DNA from: DATAES01 sp963802415
GTDB taxonomy: Bacteria > Actinomycetota > Acidimicrobiia > Acidimicrobiales > JACDCH01
Assembly: GCA_963802415.1 (NCBI GenBank)
Contig: CAWDIH010000001.1
Span: forward strand, 3,277,156-3,341,155
DNA: 64,000 nt
Direction: 5' to 3'
The translations under genes were made by a program, and so were the position numbers. Positions within the stretch are counted from its first letter, which is position 1. The number at the start of each line of letters is the position of its first letter. Below the pieces are notes generated by a model. The model was not told the origin of the DNA, did not search any database, and saw nothing but the letters and a program-made list of their open reading frames with translations. This document shows, piece after piece, positions 1 through 8,301 of the stretch.

Positions 1-200
1 CCCGGCTCACCACGCCGGAGTCGCAGACAGAGATCGAGCTCCGCGAGCAGCACGACATCTGGACGGGTCCGCTCCGCGAGCTCGAGGGCTTCGTTGCGGC
101 GGGCTGCTCCGACGACGTCGAAGCCGTCGTCTCGTAGCTGTCGCCCCAGGTATTCGCGCGTCTCTGACTCCGGCTCGGCAACGAGGACTGCATTCGGCAT
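1..200 (-). CDS. Response-regulator receiver-like protein, partial
   Basis: An ATG at 200 opens a frame that runs off the left edge, giving only about 66 residues. It begins MPNAVLVAEPESETREYL and continues through RDDGFDVVGA and RPDVVLLAEL. This is the layout of a CheY-like receiver: beta-1 with an acidic pocket, alpha-1, beta-2, then beta-3. The usual beta-3 phospho-acceptor position reads LLAELD rather than the common LLDL, so phosphorylation is uncertain. The effector domain, if any, lies outside the window. It reads in the same direction as the downstream kinase gene but is separated from it by about 110 bp. Family call is moderate because less than half of a receiver is visible. Confidence 0.6.
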   Translation of the reverse strand, partial: MPNAVLVAEPESETREYLGRQLRDDGFDVVGAARRNEALELAERTRPDVVLLAELDLCLRLRRGEP

Positions 201-310
201 GACGCCGACGCTAGCCTTGCCGCGCCCCCCGCGCCAGATGTCCTTTGCGGCGGATTCGCGACAAGCGTTCCTCAGCCGTCTGCCGCAGACCTGGCCCCCA
301 GGACGACGGG

Positions 311-1981
311 CTAGAGCCGTCCGTGCCGGAGGATGCCCCAGACGAGCCATACCCCGAAGATCCCAGAGAGCAGGAAGCCAACGAGGGCGAGTAGGTGAAT
401 CCCCAGGGTATGCGGTCCGCCTGTCGCGAAGACACCGATGATCGCGGAACCCAGCATCCCGCCGAGGATGACGAGCGAGACGGCGATTCGGTTGGTGGCC
501 TTGTCGATGTGATCGTCGATCTCGTCGATGCCGGGATTCTCGATGTGGACCTGAAACGTGCCGGCTCGGAGTAGCTCCAGGATGTCGCTGACCTGGTACG
601 GGACCTCGCGAGCGATGGAGCCGAGGGCGAGAGCCTCGGTTCGTGCTCGCTGCGAGAGGACGCGGGGGTGGAAGCGATCGACGAGCAGTCCCCGTGCATA
701 CGGCTTCGCGATCTCGAAGACGTTGAACTCCGGATACACCTCCTGCCCCACCGAGGCGAGCGTGGCGATGGCCTTGTCGAGCATCACGAACCGACTCGGC
801 AGTCGCAGGTTCAACGAGTAGATGAGCTGGAAGCCCTCGCGGATGATCTGCATCGGGTCGATGTCGGCGAGCCGGGCGCCGTAATAGCGGTCGAAGAGGA
901 CGCGCAGCTCGGCACGGAACTCCTGCTCGCGCTCCGGCGCGTACCGCACACCGAGCTCGCGGAGGCGTCGCGGGATGGCGTCGATGTTCTCGGTCGCCGC
1001 ATCGACGAACAGCCGAGTGAGCTTCGCCATGTCGTCGTCCGAGAGCTTCTCGGCCTGTCCGAAGTCGACGAGCCCCAGCTCGCCGGAGTCGAGGACGAAG
1101 AGATTTGCGGGATGAGGGTCGGCGTGGAAGAAGCCATGCCGAAAGACCATGGTCATCCACGTGTCGGCCAGCCGATACGCGATGTCGCGCCGCTCGTCGG
1201 GTCGAAGCGCTGCGAGATCCAGGTCGGCGACCTTCGTGCCGCGGAGATACTCGAGCGTGAGCACACGTCCAGTCGAGTACTGCCGGATCACACGCGGGAC
1301 GACCACGTCGTCCGTGCGCGCGAAGTTCCGATGGAAGATCTCGGCGTTGCGGGCCTCGTGGCCGTAGTCGAGCTCGAGTCGTATCGAGCGGGCGAACTCG
1401 TCGACGAGCTCCTGCGGATCCATGAACTCGAGTGCCCGAACACGCTCCTTGAGGAGCTTGGCAGCCTGGTAGAGAAGGCCGATGTCTGCCTCGATCTGCC
1501 CGGCGGCGGCCGGGCGCTGGACCTTGACGACAACGTCTTGCCCGTCGGGAAGCACCGCGCGGTGCACCTGCCCGATCGACGCAGAGGCGATCGGCGCGAG
1601 CTCGAACTCCAGGAACGCACGATCCACCGTCAGGCCAAGCTCGGCCTCGATGACCGCGCGTATCTCCTTGAACGGAACCGGAGAGGCATCGTCCTGGAGC
1701 CCACGCAGCTCGGCGACGATGTCGGGCGGAACGACGTCCGGCCTCGTCGAGAGCAGTTGGCCGAACTTGACGAAAGTCGGCCCGAGCTCATCGAGCATCT
1801 CGCGCAGCCGGCGTCCTCGGTCCGACGCGGTGGCATCGGCTCCGGTTCCATCTCTCCCGTGCACGAGATCGCCGAGACGGTTCCTGCGCAAGAAGTAGCC
1901 GAAGCCGTGCCGTGCCGCGACCTGAGCGATCTCCGACAGGCGACCTAGACCACGCGTCGACTGCGCCTGCGACGTCGCCAT
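311..1981 (-). CDS. ABC1/UbiB/AarF-family atypical kinase
   Basis: A 556-residue protein of the ABC1 (UbiB/COQ8) protein-kinase-like family, whose members act as ATPases supporting quinone or isoprenoid lipid metabolism at membranes. The family signatures are in order: the KxGQ motif (KFGQ, residues 72-75), an alanine-rich nucleotide loop (ASASIGQ, about 132-138), a candidate ATP-binding Lys near 153, the catalytic HADPHPAN loop (286-293) and the metal-binding DFG (306-308). Two hydrophobic segments at the C-terminus (about 500-522 and 530-552) fit membrane anchoring. Length is normal and the frame is intact; ATG start. No quinone-biosynthesis gene is adjacent, so the substrate is unknown. 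Confidence 0.93.
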   Translation of the reverse strand: MATSQAQSTRGLGRLSEIAQVAARHGFGYFLRRNRLGDLVHGRDGTGADATASDRGRRLREMLDELGPTFVKFGQLLSTRPDVVPPDIVAELRGLQDDASPVPFKEIRAVIEAELGLTVDRAFLEFELAPIASASIGQVHRAVLPDGQDVVVKVQRPAAAGQIEADIGLLYQAAKLLKERVRALEFMDPQELVDEFARSIRLELDYGHEARNAEIFHRNFARTDDVVVPRVIRQYSTGRVLTLEYLRGTKVADLDLAALRPDERRDIAYRLADTWMTMVFRHGFFHADPHPANLFVLDSGELGLVDFGQAEKLSDDDMAKLTRLFVDAATENIDAIPRRLRELGVRYAPEREQEFRAELRVLFDRYYGARLADIDPMQIIREGFQLIYSLNLRLPSRFVMLDKAIATLASVGQEVYPEFNVFEIAKPYARGLLVDRFHPRVLSQRARTEALALGSIAREVPYQVSDILELLRAGTFQVHIENPGIDEIDDHIDKATNRIAVSLVILGGMLGSAIIGVFATGGPHTLGIHLLALVGFLLSGIFGVWLVWGILRHGRL

Positions 1982-2057
1982 TCCTCCGATTGTAGGGGCG
2001 AGGCCGGTGTGGCCTCAATTGGGCGGCTGAGGGGCGCCTCCTCGCCGCGCCACGCGG

Positions 2058-2393
2058 CTAGTTGTCCGAATCCCGCTCGAGCAGCTTCAACCGGTGCTCG
2101 AGCTGCGCAACGCGGAGCTCCAGGTCGTCGACGGCCTGCCTCGACGCCACGCCGAGCTCGGCCGCGACGCGAGCCGCGGTGCTGCCCGTGCTTTCGCCGA
2201 TCCGGCCCGCTTCCCGACGCCAGCTCTCGAAAACCTCAGCAACGGCGGCACGAACCTCGCTGCGCTCGGCGCCTAGGCGGCTCGCGATCTCGTCGGCAAG
2301 ACGCTCGGCGCGATCGGCGGCGAGCGCGACAGCCCCGATCCCGGCCAAGGTCAACGCCTCGAACGGGCTCCGGTCGTCAGCGGGAGCGGCCAT
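2058..2393 (-). CDS. Phasin-like helical protein
   Basis: A 111-residue soluble protein starting MAAPADDRSPFEALTLAGIG. It is almost entirely alpha-helical and ends in a heptad-rich coiled coil (ELRVAQLEHRLKLLERDSDN). The pattern of one N-terminal amphipathic helix, an acidic middle and a C-terminal coiled coil resembles phasin-like or polyhydroxyalkanoate-associated proteins, but no diagnostic residue was recognised. Its ATG at 2393 lies 17 bp inside the end of the SecDF frame, so the two are probably translationally coupled. The body of SecF and this ORF share a reading frame without a stop, which could be misread as a fusion; the arginine-rich joining stretch argues that the fusion is an artefact. 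Confidence 0.6.
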   Translation of the reverse strand: MAAPADDRSPFEALTLAGIGAVALAADRAERLADEIASRLGAERSEVRAAVAEVFESWRREAGRIGESTGSTAARVAAELGVASRQAVDDLELRVAQLEHRLKLLERDSDN

Positions 2394-5142
2394 GCGGCCT
2401 CGATGCGCGGCGCTGACGGCGACGCTCTCGCTTCGACGATGTTGGTGCCTGTGGCGGACTGCCGGCGGCAGTCGGCACTCGCTCGGGCGGCGGCGATTCG
2501 GCGACTTCGTCGCCCTCGTCCGAGTCGTCCTCTGCCGCAGCCGCCTCTTCGGCCTCGATCGCGAGCGTCCCGCCGACGATGCCAATCCTGCCAGAGCGCC
2601 GAGGTCGTCGCGACGGCGCGCGAACTCCGGCTCCCGCTCCTTCAGCGCGGCGACCAACGGCGCGGCCAGGAAGATCGACGAATAGGCACCGGAGCCGATG
2701 CCCACGAGGAGCGCGAACGCGAAGTCCTTGAGCGTGTCTCCACCGAAGACGTAGAGCGACGCGACGGGCAGCAGCGTGATGAACGTCGTGGCCAGCGAAC
2801 GCGGAAGCACCTCCCACATCGAGACGTTGCCGATCACGCGGAACGAGGCGCGCCGCATCAGCGGGACGTTTTCCCGCATGCGGTCGAAGACGATGATCGT
2901 GTCGTAGATCGAGTAGCCGAGCACCGTAAGAATCGCCGCGACTGTCGCCGTCGAGACCTCCCTCCCCGTGAGGGCGTAGATCCCGACCGTGATGATCACG
3001 TCGTGCGCGAGGGCAACGAGAACTCCGACCGAGTACTTCCATTCGAAGCGGACGGAGATGTAGGCGACGATCAGTAGCAAGCTCACGAGAATCGCGAGCA
3101 GCGCGTTGTTCGCGATTTGCCGTCCGAAGCTCTCGGAGACGCTCTTCGCGCCGAAGGAGGTCGCGTCGACGGCGGTTGCAAGCGCCTCCTGCAGCGTGTT
3201 CTGCTCGTCTGTCGAGAGCGACTCGGTCCGGATCTGGAAGCTCGTGTAGTTGCCGTCGACCGATGGCTCCGCGACCCTGGATCACGGCGCCTTCCTGCCC
3301 GATCTGCGCCGCCTCGCTACGTACGTCCTCGAGCGACGTCGGCTCGGGCGTCCGGAACGTGATCTGCGTGCCGCCCCTGAAGTCGATGCCGAGGTTGAGC
3401 CCGTTGTAGGCGATTGCCGCGATCGAGAGCGCAACGACGACGCCGGAGATCGCGAACCAGACGCGGCGCCTGCCGATGTAGTCCCACCGAAGCCAGCGCG
3501 GAATTCCCTTTCCCGTCGTTCCCATGAAGCGTGGGTTGTCGATCCAGCCGAACCCACCGATGAGGGCCAGGATCGCGCGTGTGGCAAGAACGGCCGTGAG
3601 CATCGACAGCGCCGTTCCCAGGAGCAGCATGAGCGCGAAGCCGCGCACGCTTGCGGTCGCTACCGCGAACAGGACCAGCGCCGTGATCGCAGTGACGACG
3701 TTCGCGTCGACGATCGTGGCGAAGCCCTTCTTGTAGCCCTGCGCAATGGCGGCGCGGACCGATCTACCGGCACGCACCTCTTCCTTGATGCGTTCGAAGA
3801 TGACGATGTTCGCGTCCGCGGCCACCCCGAAGGTCAGCACGAGGCCCGCAAACCCTGGCAGCGTGAGCGTGACGTTGAAGACGAGGATCGTCGCGTACAG
3901 GAAGGCCGCGTAGATTCCGAGACCGGCGACGGCGACCAGGCCGAGGAAGCGGTAGAAGATGAGGAGGAAAATCGCAACGAGGATGAGCCCACCGATCGCT
4001 GCGCGCTGGGCCTCCGCGAGCGAGTCCTTGCCGAGGGTCGCCGAGATATCGGTGCGGTCGAGCGTCTCGAACTTGACCGGCAGCGCGCCCGTCTGCAGGA
4101 CGAGGGCGATCTCCTTTGCCTCCTGGAACGACTCGAGCCCCTGGATCTGGGCCCGGCCGCCGCCGATCCCTCCCGACAGCGTCGAGTCCGTGTAGTCGAT
4201 CTGCGGGAACGTCTTGATCTCGCGGTCGAGGACGATCGCGAAGTGCTGCGGCTGCTGGCGCAGCTTGCCGCGGATCCATTCGTCGCCGGTAATCCGCTCG
4301 AACTTGTCAGAGCCCTTGCCGGTGAACTCCATCGTCACGATCGGCTGACCGGACGATCCGGGGCTCGTGTCGAAGTCGGCGCGGGTCCCCGACAGCTTGA
4401 GGTCCTCGCCCGTCATCTGCGGGACGTTCGGCGGGTCGTACTTGAATAGGTAGTAGTACGTCCGATCCGGGGGAACGCCGCTCGCGTTCGGCCCGCCGGG
4501 ACAGACGACCGCGCCGACGCCGCAGGTGATGACGACCATCTTCTCGGGCACCGCGAATACGTCGCGACCGGTAGGCAGCTCACCCCCGGACTTCTTGAGT
4601 GCCTCTTCCTCGGATGCATAAGGGCCGGAGAGCACCCGCTCGGTCTTGGTATTGACGAGGTAGTACTCGGCGGGCGTGCCCTGCTTCGCCTGCGATTGGA
4701 CCTGCGCGAGCAGCTGATAGAGGGACGCGTGCTCGACGGGCTCACCCCGAATCGAGATCGACGGGCCGACCAGAGACGTCTCGAGGTCGTACAGCTCGAG
4801 TTGGGCCGTGGTGCCGATGATCTCCGCCGCGGCCTCCGGATCCTTGACGCCCGGAAGCTGGATCACGATCTGATCGTCGCCCTGCGTGCGGATCTCGGGC
4901 TCCGTGACGCCAAGCTTGTCGACGCGGTTGCGCATGATGTCGACCGAGCGGTCGAGGTCTTCCTGTGTGAGATCGCGGTTTGGCGGGGGAACCGCCTGGA
5001 GCGTGACCTCGAGGCCACCCTGGAGATCGAGCCCCAACGTCGGCTTCTGATGGAGCGGCGAGCCCGGGATCGCGAGCAGCGCGACGCCTACCAGCGCAGC
5101 GGCCAGCAGGGCGACGACCAGGATCGAGGAGCGCCGGTTCAA
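2377..5142 (-). CDS. secDF: SecDF fused protein-export membrane protein (two frameshifts)
   Basis: SecD and SecF, the accessory membrane subunits that use the proton-motive force to help Sec-dependent export, are one continuous frame here (TTG start at 5142). SecD begins with one membrane segment and the LGLDLQGGLEVTL motif, then the periplasmic P1 region and five more membrane segments with GLVLTFGVAADANIVIFERI. SecF follows without a stop after DNPRFMGTTGKG and has LNLGIDFRGGTQITF. The frame breaks near 3264 (one extra base), so SecF transmembrane helices 2-6 lie in another frame (about 2590-3264, GYSIYDTIIVFDRMREN). A second shift near 2590 restores an acidic/proline tail and basic end that stop at 2377. 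YajC and Tgt lie just upstream, the classical order. Confidence 0.88.
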   Translation of the reverse strand: MNRRSSILVVALLAAALVGVALLAIPGSPLHQKPTLGLDLQGGLEVTLQAVPPPNRDLTQEDLDRSVDIMRNRVDKLGVTEPEIRTQGDDQIVIQLPGVKDPEAAAEIIGTTAQLELYDLETSLVGPSISIRGEPVEHASLYQLLAQVQSQAKQGTPAEYYLVNTKTERVLSGPYASEEEALKKSGGELPTGRDVFAVPEKMVVITCGVGAVVCPGGPNASGVPPDRTYYYLFKYDPPNVPQMTGEDLKLSGTRADFDTSPGSSGQPIVTMEFTGKGSDKFERITGDEWIRGKLRQQPQHFAIVLDREIKTFPQIDYTDSTLSGGIGGGRAQIQGLESFQEAKEIALVLQTGALPVKFETLDRTDISATLGKDSLAEAQRAAIGGLILVAIFLLIFYRFLGLVAVAGLGIYAAFLYATILVFNVTLTLPGFAGLVLTFGVAADANIVIFERIKEEVRAGRSVRAAIAQGYKKGFATIVDANVVTAITALVLFAVATASVRGFALMLLLGTALSMLTAVLATRAILALIGGFGWIDNPRFMGTTGKGIPRWLRWDYIGRRRVWFAISGVVVALSIAAIAYNGLNLGIDFRGGTQITFRTPEPTSLEDVRSEAAQIGQEGAVIQGRGAIGRRQLHELPDPDRVALDRRAEHAAGGACNRRRRDLLRREERLRELRTANREQRAARDSRELATDRRLHLRPLRMEVLGRSSRCPRARRDHHGRDLRPHGEGGLDGDSRGDSYGARLLDLRHDHRLRPHAGKRPADAARLVPRDRQRLDVGGASAFAGHDVHHAAARRVALRLRWRHAQGLRVRAPRGHRLRCLFVDLPGRAVGRRAEGAGAGVRAPSRRPRRSGRIGIVGGTLAIEAEEAAAAEDDSDEGDEVAESPPPERVPTAAGSPPQAPTSSKRERRRQRRASRPHGRSR

Positions 5143-5157
5143 GGCAGGCGGGTCAGG

Positions 5158-5574
5158 TTAGCGGCGGTCGTCGGCGGCGGTATCGACGACCCCGCCGCTC
5201 GTAACGGCTTCTTCGCCGTCTGTAACGCCAGCTTCATCGGTCTCCGCGTCCTCGGCGAGGTCTTCGGTTGCGTCCAGGTCCACCGCCTCGGCGTCGACGA
5301 CGTCGGATTCGTGGTCCTCGGTCTCCGGGGGAAGCACGGCAGCAATGCCGCGGCGCGTCATGTGCACCTCGAGACCATCGGCGATCTCGACCACGACGTC
5401 ATCTCCCTCGGCTTCGGTGACCGTGCCGTAGATGCCGCCGGTCGTCAGGATGTCGTCGCCGACACCCGCTCCCTCGATCATGGCCTGCTGCTGCTGCTGG
5501 CGCTGTCGTTGGGGACGAATCATCAGGACGTACATGACGACGAGCAGCAGCACCAAGATGATCAGAAAGCTCAC
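5158..5574 (-). CDS. yajC: Preprotein translocase subunit YajC
   Basis: A 138-residue YajC, partner of SecDF in the Sec holo-translocon. It has one N-terminal membrane helix (SFLIILVLLLVVMYVLM), the basic RPQRQRQQQQQ stretch that follows it in the family, and the core GVGDDILTTGGIYGTV typical of YajC. The C-terminal 50 residues are an acidic tail, common in actinobacterial members. The start is a GTG at 5574 with a strong GGAGGAGG ribosome-binding site; it overlaps the Tgt stop in a GTGA arrangement, so translation is coupled. The secDF start lies 15 bp downstream of its stop. Confidence 0.92.
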   Translation of the reverse strand: MSFLIILVLLLVVMYVLMIRPQRQRQQQQQAMIEGAGVGDDILTTGGIYGTVTEAEGDDVVVEIADGLEVHMTRRGIAAVLPPETEDHESDVVDAEAVDLDATEDLAEDAETDEAGVTDGEEAVTSGGVVDTAADDRR

Positions 5575-6689
5575 GATTCCTCCTCCGGCGGGCGGGCAAG
5601 CCGCGCGAGCGCGTCCTGCCTGAAGGCTGAGAACGTGCCCCGCTCGATCGCCGCCCGCGCGCGTGCAGTCAGGTCGAGTACGAACCAGAGATTATGCAGG
5701 CTCAGCAGCCGAAGCCCGAGAATCTCGTCCTGCGTGACGAGATGGCGGATGTAGGCCCGCGAGAAGCGCTCGCACGCCGGGCACGGACAGTCCTCGTCGA
5801 GCTGTCGGCCATCGGCTCGATACCGGGCATTGCGAAGGTTCAACCGCCCCTCCCAGGTGAGCGCCGAGCCTGTCCGTGCGGTCCGGGTCGGCAAGACGCA
5901 ATCGAACATGTCGATCCCCCGAGCGATGACCTCGAGGATGCCGACCGGGTCGCCGATCCCCATGAAATAACGCGGTTGTCCCGCCGGCAGCAGCGGTGCC
6001 GCCCACTCGACGCAGTCCAGCATCTCGTGCCTTGCTTCACCCACAGCGAGACCGCCGAGCGCGAACCCGTCGAACGGAAGGCTGCTGATCTCCTCGAGCG
6101 ATCGCCGGCGAAGCTCGTCGTCGGTTCCGCCCTGAGAGATGCCGAACCGGAGCTGGCCCGGTGCTCGCGCAGCATCGACCTGCCGCTCCGCCCAGACCGT
6201 GGTGAGCCGCACGGCACGCTCGAGCTCCTTCTGCGGCGCACCCGCCGGCAGGCAGACATCCAGGCACATAGCGATGTCCGAGCCGAGGCGACGCTGGATC
6301 TCGGCGGCTCCCTCAGGCGTAAAGCGCGCGTCAGAACCGTCGTAGACCGAGCGAAACGTGACACCGGCCTCGTCCAACGAGCTGATCGTGTCGCGGAGGG
6401 AGAAGACCTGGTACCCGCCCGAGTCCGTCAGAATCGGCCCGGACCACCCCGAGAAGACGTGGATCCCGCCCAGATCGTCGATGACGTCCTCGCCGGGCCG
6501 GAAGTGGAGGTGGTACGCGTTTCCGAGAACGACCTGGGCGCCGAGCGCTCGCACCTCGTCGGGGTGGAGCGACTTGACGGTTGCCTTCGTGCCGACCGGC
6601 ATGAACGCAGGAGTGCGGATCGCTCCGTGCGTCGTTTCGAGAACCCCAGCGCGGGCTTGACCCTCGGCGGCTTCGACTCGGAAGCTCAA
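5571..6689 (-). CDS. tgt: Queuine/preQ1 tRNA-guanine transglycosylase
   Basis: A 372-residue Tgt, which exchanges guanine 34 of GUN-anticodon tRNAs for preQ1 in bacteria, the entry step of queuosine modification. Visible hallmarks are TPAFMPVGTKATVKSL near the N-terminus, the first catalytic aspartate in LTDSGGYQVFSL, the substrate pocket GGLAVGE, the nucleophile region FDCVLPTRTARTG, and the zinc site CPCPAC followed by a downstream His. Length is normal and the frame is intact. The start is a TTG at 6689. It heads the tgt-yajC-secDF run and lies about 150 bp downstream of queA, the next enzyme of the same pathway. Confidence 0.96.
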   Translation of the reverse strand: MSFRVEAAEGQARAGVLETTHGAIRTPAFMPVGTKATVKSLHPDEVRALGAQVVLGNAYHLHFRPGEDVIDDLGGIHVFSGWSGPILTDSGGYQVFSLRDTISSLDEAGVTFRSVYDGSDARFTPEGAAEIQRRLGSDIAMCLDVCLPAGAPQKELERAVRLTTVWAERQVDAARAPGQLRFGISQGGTDDELRRRSLEEISSLPFDGFALGGLAVGEARHEMLDCVEWAAPLLPAGQPRYFMGIGDPVGILEVIARGIDMFDCVLPTRTARTGSALTWEGRLNLRNARYRADGRQLDEDCPCPACERFSRAYIRHLVTQDEILGLRLLSLHNLWFVLDLTARARAAIERGTFSAFRQDALARLARPPEEES

Positions 6690-6843
6690 AAAAGCGGCCT
6701 ACGACTTCGTTCAGCAGCTCCGAGCCCCTGGGGCCACCCCTCGCCTCCTCCCACTTTGAGCCTACTGAGAAAGTGCTGGCGCATGGGACACGAGATCGTG
6801 CCGAAAGCGTGACAACAGCGGAGAAGCCTCGTCATCACGGCCG

Positions 6844-7785
6844 TCACAGGACGACCATCGCATCGCCGAACGAGTAGAAGCGGTATCGCTCTTCGATCGC
6901 GACGCGATAGAGGTCGCGCGCCTCTTCGATGCCGACGAAAGCCATGACGAGAGCCAACAGCGTCGAGCGCGGGAGGTGGAAGTTGGTGAGCAACGCGTCG
7001 ACACGCCTGAACTCGAAGCCGGGTGCGATGAAGAGAGTCGTCCGTCCCGAGACATCGCCAGTCCGCGCGACGGTCTCGACCACACGCACGGTGGTCGTGC
7101 CGACTGCCAGAACACGACGAGCGCCCGCAATCTGCGCCCACGCGCCGGTGTCGACCGCATATCGCTCACCGAGGAGCACGTGCTCTTCCAGCCTCGTCCC
7201 TCCCACCGGTCTGAAGGTGTCGAGCCCGACGTGCAGCGTGACGCGCACAGGGTCGAGGGAATCGAGGGTGCCGGCCGTGAAGTGGAGCCCTGCGGTCGGG
7301 GCGGCGGCCGAGCCCGGCTCACGGGCGTAGACAGTCTGATACCGCTCGGGATCGTCGAGCCGCTCGTGGATGTACGGCGGGAGCGGGACCTCGCCAGCCG
7401 GCTCACCGTCGAGACGGACCAGCCAGCGCCCGTCACCAAGTCGTTCCAGGAATCGGACCGGCCCGAGTTGCTCCCCGGTCCGCAACCGACGCCCTGGTCG
7501 CGCGAGCGCTTCCCACGTCCCCTGGTCATCGACCGCCTCGAGAAGAAGCACCTCCACTGAGCCGCCGGACGCGCGTTGGAGCCGCAACCGCGCCGGCACG
7601 ACGCGGCTGTCGTTCACGACGACGAGCTCGTCGTCGAGCAGCCCCGGAAGCTCCGAGAAGACCCGGTGCTCGATCGAGGCCGAATCCCGTCGATACACGA
7701 GCAGCCTCGACGCATCGCGCGGCTCAGTCGGGCGCTGTGCAATCAAGTCCGACGGCAGCTCGTAATCGAGGAGAGCCGTGTCCAT
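6844..7785 (-). CDS. queA: S-adenosylmethionine:tRNA ribosyltransferase-isomerase
   Basis: QueA converts preQ1 in tRNA to epoxyqueuosine by transferring the ribosyl part of S-adenosylmethionine. From the ATG at 7785 (MDTALLDYELPSDLIAQRP, the normal family start) the protein is 313 residues. Family blocks seen are LVVNDSRVVPARL, PLPPYIHERL, the diagnostic SAAAPTAGLHFT, HVGLDTFRPV and the C-terminal LLTNFHLPRSTLL and YRFYSFGDAMVVL. The frame is open upstream to 8280, but that extension is antisense to a diverging gene and has no homology signal, so it is excluded. It shares a 27-bp divergent intergenic space with the coiled-coil gene at 7813. Confidence 0.96.
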   Translation of the reverse strand: MDTALLDYELPSDLIAQRPTEPRDASRLLVYRRDSASIEHRVFSELPGLLDDELVVVNDSRVVPARLRLQRASGGSVEVLLLEAVDDQGTWEALARPGRRLRTGEQLGPVRFLERLGDGRWLVRLDGEPAGEVPLPPYIHERLDDPERYQTVYAREPGSAAAPTAGLHFTAGTLDSLDPVRVTLHVGLDTFRPVGGTRLEEHVLLGERYAVDTGAWAQIAGARRVLAVGTTTVRVVETVARTGDVSGRTTLFIAPGFEFRRVDALLTNFHLPRSTLLALVMAFVGIEEARDLYRVAIEERYRFYSFGDAMVVL

Positions 7786-7812
7786 CCGGCGCTGAGAGTA
7801 GCCTCGGCGCCC

Positions 7813-8301
7813 ATGGACAGCCTTGCTCTGGAACGCGCGAAGCAGCGGATTTCGGACGCGGCGGCCGGTCGCCCAGAGCCTGCGGCGCTCGAAGCGGCGC
7901 TCGAGCGCTCTCGATTCCAGATCGAGGCGCTCGCGGTCACTGCAGCCGAGCTCGAGGCCTCGATTCCTGCCCAGGTCGGGAGTTCCGTTCGTGACAGCCT
8001 CAGGACGGAGGTGCTCCCGGTCGCGCGACACATAGCCGAGATTCGTGGGCTGCTCAACCAGGCGATCCGTCGGCTCGAGCGCCTCGAGGGTGCGCTGCTC
8101 GCGGAGCGGCACGCGCGCGTCGATGATCTCGCGCTGCTCGTCGACCTCGTGAGCTCGGGCTGGAAAGGAGTCGATGCGCGGCTCGAAAGGCTCGAGCGCG
8201 ACCAGGCCGACATCGCTCTCGTCGCGTCCGTCGTAGGTGAGCACTCTGCCGACGACGCCCGATCTCGGCGCGGCGAACACGCCACAGCAGCAGCGGCCTA
8301 G
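7813..8301 (+). CDS. Hypothetical coiled-coil protein
   Basis: A 162-residue protein starting MDSLALERAKQRISDAAAGR (ATG at 7813). It is soluble, predicted almost wholly helical, and rich in heptads (ALEAALERSRFQIEAL, IRGLLNQAIRRLERLEGALL), ending in a low-complexity Ala/His/Arg tail. No enzymatic or binding motif was recognised. It diverges from queA, so the two may share a promoter region, and its stop overlaps the stop of the convergent histidine kinase by 4 bp. Strong third-position GC bias supports coding. Function unknown. Confidence 0.6.
   Translation: MDSLALERAKQRISDAAAGRPEPAALEAALERSRFQIEALAVTAAELEASIPAQVGSSVRDSLRTEVLPVARHIAEIRGLLNQAIRRLERLEGALLAERHARVDDLALLVDLVSSGWKGVDARLERLERDQADIALVASVVGEHSADDARSRRGEHATAAAA

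Noticed and set aside
668..1948. A 426-residue open frame antisense to the ABC1/UbiB kinase
   Set aside because: It mirrors the codon bias of the real gene and has no domain; the kinase on the other strand has all its motifs.
3250..4449. A 399-residue open frame antisense to secDF
   Set aside because: Charged low-complexity translation, explained by the high GC of the opposite strand.
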